From: Acidobacteriota bacterium
GTDB lineage: Bacteria; Acidobacteriota; Blastocatellia; Pyrinomonadales; Pyrinomonadaceae
Assembly (NCBI GenBank): GCA_019242475.1
Contig: JAFAVK010000109.1
Span: 1-64,000, forward strand
Length of the DNA stretch: 64,000 nucleotides
Direction of reading: 5' to 3'
Below the pieces are notes generated by a model. It ran no database searches and was not told the origin of the DNA. It saw only the letters and a list, made by a program, of their open reading frames with translations. This document shows positions 11,410 to 21,400 of the stretch, in pieces; the first letter of the stretch is position 1; each line of letters opens with the position of its first letter. The translations under genes and the position numbers were made by a program.

Positions 11410-12081
11410 ATGATAATCGGAATTTGCGGAGGCACGGGTTCGGGTAAGACCACGGTGGCGAACCGGATTCTCGAATCGGTGAGCAAGGGCGAGGTCGTCT
11501 TCCTCCAGCAGGACTCGTACTACCGCAACCTCGACCAGTTGCCGCTCGACATCCGGAACGTCGTCAACTTCGACCACCCGGGCGCCATCGACAACGACCT
11601 CCTCGTCGAGCACCTCCGCGCGCTCAAGGCCGGCGGGGCCGTCGAGATTCCGCTCTACGACTTCAAGACGCACTCGCGCCGCGCGGAGACTCTGCACGTC
11701 GAGCCGCAGCCGATCATCATCATCGAGGGCATCCTCATCTTCGCCGAGCAGCGCCTGCTCGACGAGATGGACATCAAGGTCTACGTGGACACGCCCGACG
11801 ACATCCGCTTCATCCGGCGCCTGCGCCGCGACGTGGCCGAGCGCGGCCGCACGGTCGATTCGGTCATCGACCAATATCTTTCAACCGTCCGCCCGATGCA
11901 CACGCAGTTCGTCGAGCCGTCGAAGCGCTGCGCCGACGTCATCATCCCCGAGGGCGGCCACAACCTGGTAAGCATCAGCCTCATCTCGGGGCGCATCCGC
12001 GAAAGGCTCGCCGACGCGCGCCGCACGCGCGCCGAAGGAAAAGCGGTCGGCGTCGGCCTGCGCGTCGAGCAGGGAGGGTAA
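11410..12081 (+). CDS. udk: Uridine/cytidine kinase
   Basis: 223 residues; phosphorylates uridine or cytidine to UMP or CMP. P-loop GGTGSGKTT at 7-15; FDHPGAIDNDLL is the conserved substrate-binding segment, followed by PLYDFKTHSR and IIIEGILIF. Length slightly above E. coli Udk because of a basic C-terminal tail. It lies 21 bp after punA, and its TAA directly abuts the cdd start codon. Confidence 0.95.
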   Translation: MIIGICGGTGSGKTTVANRILESVSKGEVVFLQQDSYYRNLDQLPLDIRNVVNFDHPGAIDNDLLVEHLRALKAGGAVEIPLYDFKTHSRRAETLHVEPQPIIIIEGILIFAEQRLLDEMDIKVYVDTPDDIRFIRRLRRDVAERGRTVDSVIDQYLSTVRPMHTQFVEPSKRCADVIIPEGGHNLVSISLISGRIRERLADARRTRAEGKAVGVGLRVEQGG

Positions 12082-12501
12082 GTGAGTAAGTTGGATTTAC
12101 AAGAGATCATCAAACTGGCGACCGACGCGCGGCAGTGCGCGCTGGCGCGCTACTCGAACTTCTGCGTCGGCGCGGCGCTCGAAGCCGAAGGCGGCGTCTA
12201 CACGGGCTGCAACGTCGAGAGCGCGGCCTACGAGCAGACCATCTGCGCCGAGCGCGTCGCCATCTGGAAGGCGCTCTCCGAGGGCGAGCGCAAGTTCCAA
12301 CGCCTCTGCGTCGTCGTGGACACCGAGCGCCTGACGCCACCGTGCGGCGCGTGCCGCCAGGTCATCTGGGAGTTCTGCGGCGACATCCCCGTCGTCCTCG
12401 CCAACCTGCGCGGCGACACCGAGACGTTCCAGATGCGCGAGCTGCTCCCGCACCCCTTCGACGCGGGCTTCCTCGAAGAGACCGGCGCCGAGAAGAAGTG
12501 A
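12082..12501 (+). CDS. cdd: Cytidine deaminase
   Basis: 139 residues, the small tetrameric class; deaminates (deoxy)cytidine to (deoxy)uridine. Zinc site: C55-A56-E57 (the proton-shuttling Glu) and C88, C91 in PPCGACRQ; FCVGAALEA and TGCNVESAAY complete the substrate pocket. Start is GTG immediately after the udk stop; the Shine-Dalgarno AGGGAGGG is inside the udk tail. With udk and pdp it lets cytidine enter uridine salvage. Confidence 0.96.
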   Translation: MSKLDLQEIIKLATDARQCALARYSNFCVGAALEAEGGVYTGCNVESAAYEQTICAERVAIWKALSEGERKFQRLCVVVDTERLTPPCGACRQVIWEFCGDIPVVLANLRGDTETFQMRELLPHPFDAGFLEETGAEKK

Positions 12502-12544
12502 CCCCGGAGGGGCGGCCGGCGGTTCTCGTTCCCGCGTGGTGTTT

Positions 12545-12958
12545 ATGCGATTCGGGGCCTTCCTCCTCCTGGCGCTCGCGCTCGTCCCGACGGCCGCGGC
12601 GCGGCAGAAGAGCAAGTGGGTGCGCGTCTACACCTTCGACGACGCCGTCATCGAGATGGAGGAGATCAACCTCTCGTTCGGCAACTTCGGGCGCGTGAGG
12701 TTTCGCACGGTCTTCGACAAGCCGCGGCCGCTGCCCGGCAAATCCGACGTGCTGTATAAGACGCTCGTCGAGGACTTGGAGATTCAGTGCAAGGAGCGCG
12801 AGTACCGCCTCTCGACGGCGGTCTACCTCGACCGGAAGGGCGCGGCCGTCTACGTCTACAAGGCCAGAGGGGACGAGGACTGGGAGGAAGTGAAGACGCA
12901 CATGATGCTGAAACTCCTCGACCCCGCGTGCCGGATGATCGAGAAGAAGAAAGTTTAG
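12545..12958 (+). CDS. Small exported protein of unknown function
   Basis: 137 residues from ATG 12545 (GTG codons at 12536 and 12539 would add two or three residues). A short signal peptide (MRFGAFLLLALALVPTAAA) precedes a soluble, charged beta-type domain with WVRVYTFDDAVIEMEE and GRVRFRTVFDKP. Two cysteines are in the mature part. I recognise no family. It lies between cdd and an exported deaminase on the same strand, 12 bp before the latter, so the two may be co-expressed. Confidence 0.7.
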   Translation: MRFGAFLLLALALVPTAAARQKSKWVRVYTFDDAVIEMEEINLSFGNFGRVRFRTVFDKPRPLPGKSDVLYKTLVEDLEIQCKEREYRLSTAVYLDRKGAAVYVYKARGDEDWEEVKTHMMLKLLDPACRMIEKKKV

Positions 12959-12970
12959 TGACCCCCTGAT

Positions 12971-14392
12971 ATGAGCAGACAACTCCTTCGCCTGTTCGTC
13001 GCCTGCGCCCTGTGCTTGCAGGCGGTGCTCTTCGCCGCCGCCGCCCCGGCCGCCGCCCAGAGGCCGCGGCGCGTTGACCTCGTCGTGAGCGGCGGGACGG
13101 TCGTGACGATGGACGCGCACAGGCGCGTCATCGAGGACGGCGCGGTCGCGGTCGAGGGCGGGCGCATCGTCGCCGTCGGGACGCGGGGCGAAATCGCCGG
13201 GCGCTTTGCGGCGCGCGCGGTCATCGACGCGCGCGGGGCCGCCGTCATCCCCGGCCTCATCAACGGCCACACGCACGTCCCGATGTCCCTCTTCCGAGGG
13301 CTCGCCGACGACCTCGACCTCAACGAGTGGCTGACCAAGTACATCTTCCCGGCCGAGGCCAAGAACGTCACGGAGGAGTTCGTCCGCGCGGGCACGCAGC
13401 TCGGCCTCGCCGAGATGATCCGCGGCGGGACGACCACCTACTGCGACATGTACTACTTCGAGGACGCCATCGCCGAGGAGACCGAGCGCGCGGGCGTGCG
13501 CGGCCTGCTCGGCGAGACCGTCATCGACTTTCCCGTCCCCGACAACAAGACCTGGCCCGACGCGATGCGCTACACCGAGCGCTTCGTCGCGCGCTGGAAG
13601 GGAAATAAGTTAATCACCGCGGCCATCGCGCCGCACGCGCCCTACACGGTGTCGGAGGCGCACCTGCGCGAGGTGCGCGCCTTCTCCGACCGCACGGGCG
13701 CGCCCGTCGTCACGCACGTCGCCGAGACGCGCAAGGAGGTCGCGGACATCACGCGCGACCACGGCGCGAGCCCCGTCGAGTACCTCGCCCGCATCGGCTT
13801 CCTCTCGCCGCGCGACGTGTTCGCGCACACCGTCCACCTGACCGAGAATGAGATAAATTTGCTCAAGCAGAACGGCGTCGGGTCGGTTCACAACCCGCAG
13901 TCGAACATGAAGCTCGCGTCGGGCGTCGCGCCCGTGCCGCAGCTGCTCCGGGCGGGCGTGGCCGTGGGGCTCGGCACCGACGGCGCGGCGTCGAACAACG
14001 ACCTCGACATGTGGGAGGAGATGGACACGGCGGCGAAGCTGCACAAGCTCTCGTCCGGCGACCCGAAGGTCATCACGGCCGAGGAGGCTCTGGCGCTGGC
14101 GACCATCGGGGGCGCGCGCGCTCTGCACATGGACGCCGACATCGGCTCGCTCGAAGAGGGGAAGCGCGCGGACATCGTCGTCGTCGGCCTGGACGCCCTG
14201 CACCAGACGCCGCGCTACAACATCTACTCGCACCTCGTCTACGCGACGAAGGCTTCGGACGTGCGCACGGTCGTCATCGAAGGGCGCGTCGTCATGCGCG
14301 AACGCCGCCTGCTCACCCTCGACGAGGCGCTCATCAAACAGAAGGCGCGCGCCATCCGCGAGCGGGTCAGCCGGAGCCTTGCCGGGAAGTAA
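12971..14392 (+). CDS. Exported amidohydrolase, MTA/SAH-deaminase type
   Basis: 473 residues; a metal-dependent amidohydrolase of the MtaD/TrzN group that deaminates 5'-methylthioadenosine, S-adenosylhomocysteine or adenosine-like compounds. Metal and substrate motifs: GHTHVPMSLFRGLADDL (H100, H102), PHAPYT (221-226), THVAET (H249), HNPQSNMKLASG (307-318), GLGTDGAASNNDLDM (D337). Unlike typical cytoplasmic members, it opens with a clear signal peptide (hydrophobic 5-25, then APAAAQ). It would therefore act in the periplasm or on the surface, upstream of the nucleoside importer. Exact substrate is inferred from motif class. Confidence 0.88.
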   Translation: MSRQLLRLFVACALCLQAVLFAAAAPAAAQRPRRVDLVVSGGTVVTMDAHRRVIEDGAVAVEGGRIVAVGTRGEIAGRFAARAVIDARGAAVIPGLINGHTHVPMSLFRGLADDLDLNEWLTKYIFPAEAKNVTEEFVRAGTQLGLAEMIRGGTTTYCDMYYFEDAIAEETERAGVRGLLGETVIDFPVPDNKTWPDAMRYTERFVARWKGNKLITAAIAPHAPYTVSEAHLREVRAFSDRTGAPVVTHVAETRKEVADITRDHGASPVEYLARIGFLSPRDVFAHTVHLTENEINLLKQNGVGSVHNPQSNMKLASGVAPVPQLLRAGVAVGLGTDGAASNNDLDMWEEMDTAAKLHKLSSGDPKVITAEEALALATIGGARALHMDADIGSLEEGKRADIVVVGLDALHQTPRYNIYSHLVYATKASDVRTVVIEGRVVMRERRLLTLDEALIKQKARAIRERVSRSLAGK

Positions 14393-14393
14393 C

Positions 14394-14491
14394 AAGGCAA
14401 AAGGCACAAGGTCGGACGCGCTACGCGCGAAGAACTTCAATTAAATCTTTGCTCTTTTCACTTTTGCCTTTTGCCCTTTGCCTTTTGCCTT
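14394..14491. repeat. Heptamer inverted repeat (TTTTGCC word)
   Basis: A short left arm (14394-14410, AAGGCAA/AAGGCAC heptamers) is inverted relative to a longer right array (about 14461-14491, four CTTTTGC-type heptamers); the best-paired 17 bases (14475-14491) have two mismatches. It starts two bases after the deaminase stop. The right array is pyrimidine-rich, so a terminator role is possible, but pairing is imperfect and the loop is 64 bases. Confidence 0.8.
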
Positions 14492-14585
14492 CCTGCCTTC
14501 CTTCGGGGCATAATGGGCGCCTAAATTGTCGTGTGGTCTCAGGCGAGCGTTGTTGCTCGCTTTTGAGTTTACGGAGTTATTTGTA

Positions 14586-15875
14586 GTGAATTCATCTCGC
14601 CAGTTATCCCCTAACAGTCTGTCAGTCGGCATCATCCTCTTTCTGTCGCTCGGCGCCGCCGCGCCCCTCTTCGCTCAGGCCCAGACCCAACAGCCCACGC
14701 CCGAGGCACATGTCTCGACGGAGGCCGTCGTCGAGCCCACGCCCGCGCCCGACCCCGCGGCGGCCGAGGCCGAGGCCACGCAGAAGCGCCTCAACCGCGC
14801 CCGCTCGCTCGCGGCCATCGGCAAGCTCGCGGCCGCCGCCAACGAGCTTGAGAGCGTGCGCTCCGCGTCGAGGGATGAGTCGGTCAAGGACGTGGCGCGG
14901 CTGCTCCTGATGGCGATCTTCGTCGAGATGCCCGACTACCAGCGGGCGGGGGCTCTGCTCGAAGAGGCTTTCAACGAGCGGCCGGCGAACCGGGCCGGCG
15001 ACTCCGCGACGCAGTTCTACTTCGCGCTGGCCGGCCAGACCGTCAACGCCGTCCGCACGCACCTCGAACGCTACCGCTCCTTCGGCGTCAACGTCGCCGA
15101 CGCCTCGGAACTCCCCCCCGACGCCGCGAGCGACGTGGAGAACCTGCGCGTGCTGCTTGAGCGCGTGGCCGAGCAGGCGCGCTCGCTCCACGCGGAGCAG
15201 CTGAAGGGCGGCACGGACGGCACGCGCGGGCTCGACGCGGCGGCGCTGCTCGAAGACGCCGCGACGGTGCGGATGCGCATCGCGCGCCACGACGAGGATC
15301 GCGCCCACTGGCAGTCGGAGGTCTCCGAGGCGCGCCAGCACCTCTTCGCCTCCGAGACGCGCGTCGCCAGCATCAGCCCCATCCCGGCCGCGCGCCCCAC
15401 GCCGCCGCCGGCCACGACCGCGCCCGCGCCGAAGGCCGCCGCGCCCGCCGCGACTCCGAACGCAGGTTCAAAGAAGGCGGCCCAGCCCTCCGGCGGACAG
15501 CGCACGAACGCCGCCCCCTCGAACGCGAAGGCCGCCGACGCGCAGCCTCCCGCGCAGCAACCGGCGGCGGCCGCGCCCGCCGGGAGTGGCAACAGTTCGC
15601 CGGTCGCCGTCGGCTCGCTGGTCGGCAAGGCGAAGTCGCGCGTGCCGCCGAGCTACCCGCCGATAGCGCGCTCGGCTCGCGTCTCGGGCAACGTGACGGT
15701 CTTCCTCGTGGTCAACGAGAAGGGCGTGGTCGAGTCGGTGATCCGCGCCGAGGGGCCGCAGCAGTTGCAGCAGGCCGCCATCGAAGCCGCGCGCCGCTGG
15801 AAGTTCAACCCGACCGTCCTCGACGGCCAGCCCGTCCGCGTCACCGGCTACCTCAGCTTCAACTTCACGCTCTAA
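14586..15875 (+). CDS. TonB C-terminal-domain protein, exported or anchored
   Basis: 429 residues from GTG 14586, preceded by ACGGAG at a plausible distance. N-terminal hydrophobic segment (about 11-33, ending APLFAQA) acts as signal or anchor. A helical repeat-like region with EAFNERPANR (about 60-240) resembles TPR-type helices. A long Ala/Pro-rich linker (about 255-335) follows, then a TonB C-terminal domain (about 345-429: VPPSYPPIARSARVSGNVTV and AARRWKFNP). The linker and TonB end suit spanning the periplasm to outer-membrane receptors. No ExbB/ExbD is nearby and no receptor is seen, so the partner is unknown. Confidence 0.85.
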   Translation: MNSSRQLSPNSLSVGIILFLSLGAAAPLFAQAQTQQPTPEAHVSTEAVVEPTPAPDPAAAEAEATQKRLNRARSLAAIGKLAAAANELESVRSASRDESVKDVARLLLMAIFVEMPDYQRAGALLEEAFNERPANRAGDSATQFYFALAGQTVNAVRTHLERYRSFGVNVADASELPPDAASDVENLRVLLERVAEQARSLHAEQLKGGTDGTRGLDAAALLEDAATVRMRIARHDEDRAHWQSEVSEARQHLFASETRVASISPIPAARPTPPPATTAPAPKAAAPAATPNAGSKKAAQPSGGQRTNAAPSNAKAADAQPPAQQPAAAAPAGSGNSSPVAVGSLVGKAKSRVPPSYPPIARSARVSGNVTVFLVVNEKGVVESVIRAEGPQQLQQAAIEAARRWKFNPTVLDGQPVRVTGYLSFNFTL

Positions 15876-15880
15876 GAGTT

Positions 15881-15947
15881 AGTAGGCAGGCGGCAGCAGG
15901 CAGTTAAAGGCAAGAAGTCTTTAACTGCCTGCTGCCGCCTGCCTACT
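15881..15947. repeat. Heptamer inverted repeat between convergent genes
   Basis: Perfect 29-bp arms (15881-15909 and 15919-15947) with a 9-base loop; words AGTAGGC, AGGCGGC, AGCAGGC, AGTTAAA in register of seven. It lies between the converging TonB-domain and UMF1 transporter genes. At this site it could serve both strands as a terminator; a CTTTT run follows on the plus side (15955-15959). Confidence 0.93.
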
Positions 15948-15952
15948 GCCTA

Positions 15953-17374
15953 CTACTTTTCCGCTGCGGCCTCGCGGATGGCGCGGTCGGTGTCTGTGAA
16001 GATGAGGAGGAGCAGGCCGGAGACGAAGAAGACGATGAGCGAGAGGAGCGCGTAGCGGAAAGAGCCCGTGTGCGCGACGACGACGCTGAAGACGAGCGGC
16101 CCCATCCAGGACGTGCCCCGCTCCGAGACCTCGTAGATGCCGAAGAAGGATGCCTCGCGCCCCTCCGGGATCATCTGCGAGAAGAGCGAGCGCGAGAGCG
16201 CCTGCGACCCGCCGAGCACGACGGCGATGACGCCCGCCATCACCCACGCCTGCCCGCGCGTGTGGAAGAGGGCGAAGGCGTAAATGACGATGCCCGCCCA
16301 GATGACGAGCGAGACGACTATCGCGCGCTTCGTCCCGAGCCACTTCGCCACCAGCTCGAAGAGCATCGCCCCGCCGATGCCCATGAACTGCACGAAGAGG
16401 AAGATGCTGAGGACGAAGGTCGGCGCATCTGGGTTGTCGAGCCCGCCCTCGAACAGCTCGGCGGCGATGAAGACGGCGGCCGAGCCGATGACGGTCTGGA
16501 TGCCGTCGTTGTAGAGGAGGTAGGCGACGAGGTACTTGAGCGTGTGCGGGAGCCGCCGCAACTCGCGGAAGGTGTCGAGGAGCTGCGCGAACCCCGCGGT
16601 CAGGTAGTTCTTGCCGGGCGGCAGCTTCTTCTTCATCTCCCTTTCACGTATCCGCCGGAAAGAGAAGAAGGCGAAGACGCCCCACCAGACGCCCGCCGAG
16701 AGGAGCGAGAGGCGGACGGCGAGGCCGCTCGCCGCGCCCGCCGTGTAGCCGTAGGGCTTGAGCAGCGCGGGGGCCACGCCGACCATCAGGAAGTTGAGCG
16801 CGAGCAGGAGCCCGCCGCCGAGGTAGCCGAGCGCGAACCCGCGGCTCGAAACGGCGTCGCGCCGGTCTTCCGAGGCGATCTCCGGCAGGAAGGAGTTGTA
16901 GAGGACGATGGCGCCGCCGAAGCAGAGGTTGGCGACGACGAAGAGGAGGCCGCCCCAGAGGTAGAGCCTCCCCGTCACGAAGAACAGGAGGCAAGTGGCC
17001 GCGACGCCCATGTAGCAGAAGGCGGCCATCAGGCGCTTCTTCAGGTTCGAGTAGTCGGCGATGGCGCCGACAATCGGCAGGAGCAAGACCTGCGAGCCGA
17101 CGGCGACGGCGACGAAGAGCTGGTAGAAGGACTGCGCCGTTACCGCGCCGAGGAAGCCGAGGTCGAGGACGACGCCCGTCTTCCCCACGTCTGCCTGCGC
17201 GAGCGCGATGAGGTAGGGGCCGAGCAGCGCGCCGACGACCGTCGTGTAGAAGGCCGAGTTGGCCCAGTCGTAGAGCATCCAGCCGAAAATCTCGCGGCGG
17301 TCGTTGATCGGCTGTCCGTCCGGCCCGAGTTCGACGGCGGGCACGGCGCGCGGGTCGTCAGTTGATGGGGTCAC
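15953..17374 (-). CDS. UMF1-family MFS transporter
   Basis: 473 residues, about 12 membrane segments. YDWANSAFYTTV (near 35-46) is the signature of the UMF1/ATG22-like branch of the major facilitator superfamily, and GGSQALSRSLFSQMIPEGREA is its conserved late loop. Bacterial substrates are poorly known. The start is GTG, overlapping the stop of the upstream mutase-like gene (GTGA), so the two proteins are made together and may act on the same compound. The 3' end abuts a heptamer inverted repeat. Confidence 0.9.
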   Translation of the reverse strand: MTPSTDDPRAVPAVELGPDGQPINDRREIFGWMLYDWANSAFYTTVVGALLGPYLIALAQADVGKTGVVLDLGFLGAVTAQSFYQLFVAVAVGSQVLLLPIVGAIADYSNLKKRLMAAFCYMGVAATCLLFFVTGRLYLWGGLLFVVANLCFGGAIVLYNSFLPEIASEDRRDAVSSRGFALGYLGGGLLLALNFLMVGVAPALLKPYGYTAGAASGLAVRLSLLSAGVWWGVFAFFSFRRIREREMKKKLPPGKNYLTAGFAQLLDTFRELRRLPHTLKYLVAYLLYNDGIQTVIGSAAVFIAAELFEGGLDNPDAPTFVLSIFLFVQFMGIGGAMLFELVAKWLGTKRAIVVSLVIWAGIVIYAFALFHTRGQAWVMAGVIAVVLGGSQALSRSLFSQMIPEGREASFFGIYEVSERGTSWMGPLVFSVVVAHTGSFRYALLSLIVFFVSGLLLLIFTDTDRAIREAAAEK

Positions 17375-18285
17375 TTCGTGGCGTCCTCTTCCTTCAGGAT
17401 TTCGAGGATCGTGGGTGTGATGTCGGCGAGCGTGCGGACGCGCCGCGCGGCCGTCTCTTTGTTTCGACCCCAGGCGAGCGTCGGCACGGGGTTGAGCGTG
17501 TGGTTGCGCGTCGAGAGGTCTTCGACGTTGCCGTGGTCGCTCGTGAGCAGGACGGTTGTGCGCGCGAGGTCTACGAGCGAGAGCACCGCGCGGACGAAGC
17601 GCGCGAGTTCGCCCAGGATGTCGAGCGCGGCCCCCTCGTCCTGCTCGTGGCCCGCGCGGTCGGCGATGAAGTGTTCGTAGAGCGTGAAGCAGTGAGTGTT
17701 TGCGAGATTTGCCAGGACGGCGGCGGCCTCCTCGGGCGTGCGCTCGGGCACGTCAACGCCGAACTCGACGAGGACGCGGTTGGTGAAGTCGTGGAAGACA
17801 GCGCGCCCCTCTTTTAAATCCTCGAACGTGCGGAAGGGGAGGCCGGCGGCCTCGACGGCGACCGTCGTGGCGGCGACCCAGCGCGGGCGTTTGGCGAAGA
17901 ACTGCGGGTGGTAGGCGTTAGCAAAAACGTCGGGGCCGGGGCCGAGGTCTTTGAGCTTGAGGAAGAGCGAGTGCTCGCGCAGCACCTCGCGCATCTGCTC
18001 GTTTGGGAAACCCTGCTTGTGGTAGCCGAGGCGCGCGGGGACGTTGACGCCCGTCAGGATGGTCGTCTGCCCCGAGGCGCTCTGCGGCCGGCCCTCGACG
18101 CCGAGCCGCGCGTCCGTCCGCGCGAGCAGGCCGCCGAAGGGAAGGGGCGGCTCCTCGTCCTCGAAGACGGCGAGCGGCGCGGCCGCCTCCCCGAGCAGGT
18201 CGAGCGGGTTGTGACGGCCGCGCGTGCCGATGCCGAGGCCGTCCACGAAGATGAGAAGAACCGGCATCAAGTGGATAAGTAGCAT
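17371..18285 (-). CDS. Alkaline-phosphatase-superfamily metalloenzyme (phosphoglycerate-mutase-like)
   Basis: 304 residues. The N-terminal metal site FVDGLGIG (D15), the SASGQTTILTG segment (about 69) with the residue that is phosphorylated in this superfamily, and the late SDHGNVEDLSTRNHTLNPVP (metal Asp/His and His) define an iPGM/phosphopentomutase-like enzyme. It is much shorter than true iPGM (about 510), so the second domain is reduced; it may be a phosphatase or mutase of unknown substrate. ATG 18285 lies at the edge of a heptamer palindrome; an internal ATG (residue 7, at 18267) is an alternative start. Coupled to the UMF1 transporter. Confidence 0.8.
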   Translation of the reverse strand: MLLIHLMPVLLIFVDGLGIGTRGRHNPLDLLGEAAAPLAVFEDEEPPLPFGGLLARTDARLGVEGRPQSASGQTTILTGVNVPARLGYHKQGFPNEQMREVLREHSLFLKLKDLGPGPDVFANAYHPQFFAKRPRWVAATTVAVEAAGLPFRTFEDLKEGRAVFHDFTNRVLVEFGVDVPERTPEEAAAVLANLANTHCFTLYEHFIADRAGHEQDEGAALDILGELARFVRAVLSLVDLARTTVLLTSDHGNVEDLSTRNHTLNPVPTLAWGRNKETAARRVRTLADITPTILEILKEEDATK

Positions 18286-18312
18286 TTGAAATCTGAAATT
18301 TCAAATTTGAAA
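18285..18312. repeat. Heptamer repeat with palindrome (TTTGAAA word)
   Basis: Four consecutive heptamers TTTGAAA, TCTGAAA, TTTCAAA, TTTGAAA (18285-18312); the last two form a perfect 14-bp palindrome. It sits in the divergent region between the mutase-like and tricorn-like genes, next to the mutase start codon. The same heptamer occurs at 56281-56308. Confidence 0.85.
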
Positions 18313-18430
18313 GCGCCGCTGTAACTTCATTCACGCTTTGAACTCAAGAAGCGAATGAACGTATATTGACTGCACGCTTGAAATCTGCGAGTCCATCCCG
18401 GCATTGTTCGTCTAAAACTTCGGAGGCGGA

Positions 18431-21400
18431 ATGTTCACTGTCAAGAATCCTCGTGTGTGGCTGCTCGTCTCGTTGATGCTGTTCTCGGGCGTGAGGGTCG
18501 CGCCGGCCCGCGCCCAGGCCGCGGCGGCGGCGACGCCCGAGGCGCGGCCTTACCTGTATGAGCCCTCGATTTCGCCCGACCGGAAGGAGATCGCCTTCGT
18601 GTCGGGCGGCGACGTGTGGACGGCGCCGGCCGAGGGCGGCGAGGCGCGTCTGCTCGTCTCGCACCCGGCGACCGAGTCGCGGCCACTCTACTCGCCCGAC
18701 GGCCGCCGGCTCGCCTTCGTCTCGACGCGCACGGGCAACGGCGACATCTACGTCCTCGACTTCGCCTCGGGCGAGGTGCGGCGCGTCACCTTCGACGACG
18801 GGTTTGAACAGCTCGACGCGTGGTCTGCGGACGGGAGGTGGCTCTACTTCTCCTCGACGGCGCGCGACATCTCCGCGAGCAACGACGTGTACCGCGTGAG
18901 CGCGGAGGGCGGGACGCCGATGCAGGTCTCGGCCGACCGCTACGCGAACGAGTGGGCGGCGGCGCCCGCGCCCGACGGCTCGGCGCTCGCCTTCGTCGGC
19001 CGCGGCTACGGGCAGTGGTGGCGCCACGGCCACGCGCACATCGACCAGTCGTTCATCATGCTGATGCGCGACCAATCGACTGCGAAGTACGAGGCGCTGA
19101 CCGACGGCGAGGCGAAAGAGGTCTGGCCGATGTGGGGCGAGGGCGGCAAGAGCCTCCTCTACATGTCCGACCGCGGCGGGGCGGAGAACATCTGGAAGCT
19201 CCCGCTCGGGGGCGGGCGGCCCGTGCAGTTGACGAAGTTCACTTCGGGGCGCGTGCTCTGGCCGAGCATCTCTTACGACGGGCGCACCGTCGTCTTCGAG
19301 CGCGGCTACGGCATCTGGCGCATGGAGACCGACACGGGCCGCGCGGCGGAAGTGCGTATCACCCTGCGCGGCGCGGCGGCCGGGCCGGCCGTCGAGCGCG
19401 TGCGGCAGACCGAGCAGTTGCAAGACCTGGCGCTCTCGCCCGACGGCAAGAAGGTCGCGTTCGTCGCGCGCGGCGAGGTCTTCGCCGCGTCGGCCGCGGA
19501 CGGGGGCGACGCCGTGCGCGTGACGAACACCCCGGCGCCGGAGTCGCAGCCGGTCTGGTCGCCCGACAGCCGCCGCCTCGCGTACGTCTCCGAGCGCAAA
19601 GGGCACGGCCAGCTCTTCGCCTACGACTTCGCCTCGAACGCCGAGACGCAGTTGACCAACTCCGACGAGCCTGACGACACGCCGCGCTTCTCGCCCGACG
19701 GGAAGTGGCTCGCCTTCCAGCGCGCGGGGCGCGAGCTGCGCGCGTTGAATGTCGAGACGAAGCAGGAGCGCCTGGTCGCGGCAGGCAGCTTCTCGCGTCC
19801 GCCGCTCAGCCCCGACCGCCCGTACTCCTTCTCGCCCGACAGCAAGTGGATCGCGTACATGCCGGTCGGGCAGAAACTCTTCCGCAACGTCTACGTCGCG
19901 CAGGTCGAGGGCGACGGCAAGGGGCGCCCGGTCAGCTTCCTCGCCAACGCGGGGAGCAACACCGTCTCTTGGAGCACGGACGGCACCTTCATCCTCTTCG
20001 ACACGGGGCAGCGCACGGAGGCGGGGCAGGTCGCGCGCGTTGACCTCATCCCGCGCACGCCGCGCTTCCGCGAAGACCAGTTCCGCGACCTCTTCAAGGA
20101 GGAGACGCCCAAGACGGTCTCGCCCTCGCTCCGCCGCCAGGAGAACAACCCGCAGACGCCTCCTTCGCCGACGCCGACGCCGACCCCTTCGCCCGCGCCC
20201 TCTCCGGCCGAGCCCGGCACTACCCCGACGCCCGCGCAGATGCTGACGCCTACGACGCCGTGGATGCCGGGCCCGGTCGTCTATGCAGCCGGGGCGAAGA
20301 AGAACGACAAGCCGAACGACAAGCAGGTCGAGGTCGTCTTCGAAGGCATCCGCCGTCGCCTGAGCCTTTTGCCCGTCGGCGTGGACGTGTACTACCAGAC
20401 GGTGAGCCCGGACGGGAAGTACCTGCTGATGCTGGCGGGCGCGGTCGGCCAGCCGAACATCTATCTCTACTCGCTCGACGAGCTTTCGCGCGAGCCCCCG
20501 GTCGCGCGCCAGCTCACCTCGACGCCCGGCTTCAAGACCGACGCGCAGTTCTCGCCCGACAGCCAGCAGGTCTTCTACCTTGAGAACGGCCGCATTCAGG
20601 TCGCGCCGCTCGACCCGCGCCAGCAGCCGCGCGCGCTCTCGGTCGCGGCCGAGATGGACGTGGACTTCGCGCGCGAGAAGCTGGAAGTCTTCGAACAGGG
20701 CTGGGAGCTGATGCGCGACAACTTCTTCGACCCGAAGTACAACGGCGCCGACTGGGGCGCGGTGCGCGCGGAGCTTGAGCCGTACGTCGCGGGCGCGCGC
20801 ACGCCCGACGAGGTGCGGCGCCTGATGCGGCTGATGGTCGGCGAGCTGAACGCGTCGCACCTGGGAGTGAACAACCCCCCCGGCTCGGCGGCGTTGACGA
20901 CGGGCCGGCTCGGTCTCGACTTCGACCGCGCCGAGTACGAGCGCACGGGCCGCCTGCGCGTGAGCGACGTGCTCCCGCTCGGCCCGGCGGCGGTCGCGCG
21001 CGACTCGTCCGCGCCCGACCGTCCGCGGGCGTTGAAGGTCGGCGAGTACGTCGTGGCCGTGGACGGCCGCGCGCTCGACGCGCGCACGAACCTCGACGAC
21101 CTGCTCAACTACAAGGTCGGCCGCCGCGTCACGCTCACGGTCAGTTCTTCGGCCGACGGCGCGGACAGGAGAGAGAGCGACGTGCGGCCGGTCAACGTCA
21201 ACACCGAGAAGGGGCTCCGCTACCGCAAGTGGGTCGAAGAGCGGCGCACCTACGTCGAGCGCATAAGCGGCGGACGGCTCGGCTACGTGCACATGTACGA
21301 CATGACCTCGGCGTCGCTCTCGCAGTTCTACATAGACCTCGACGCAGAGAACCAGTCGAAGGAGGGCGTGGTCGTGGACGTGCGCCACAACAACGGCGGC

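Noticed and set aside
18344..21388. A very long open frame on the minus strand opposite the tricorn-like gene (and similar long antisense frames opposite the BNR-repeat, pyrG, ubiB-like and symporter genes)
   Set aside because: In such GC-rich DNA the antisense frame of a real gene is often open. The translations are Arg/Ala/Val/Asp-rich and show no domain, and the plus-strand product is clearly recognised.
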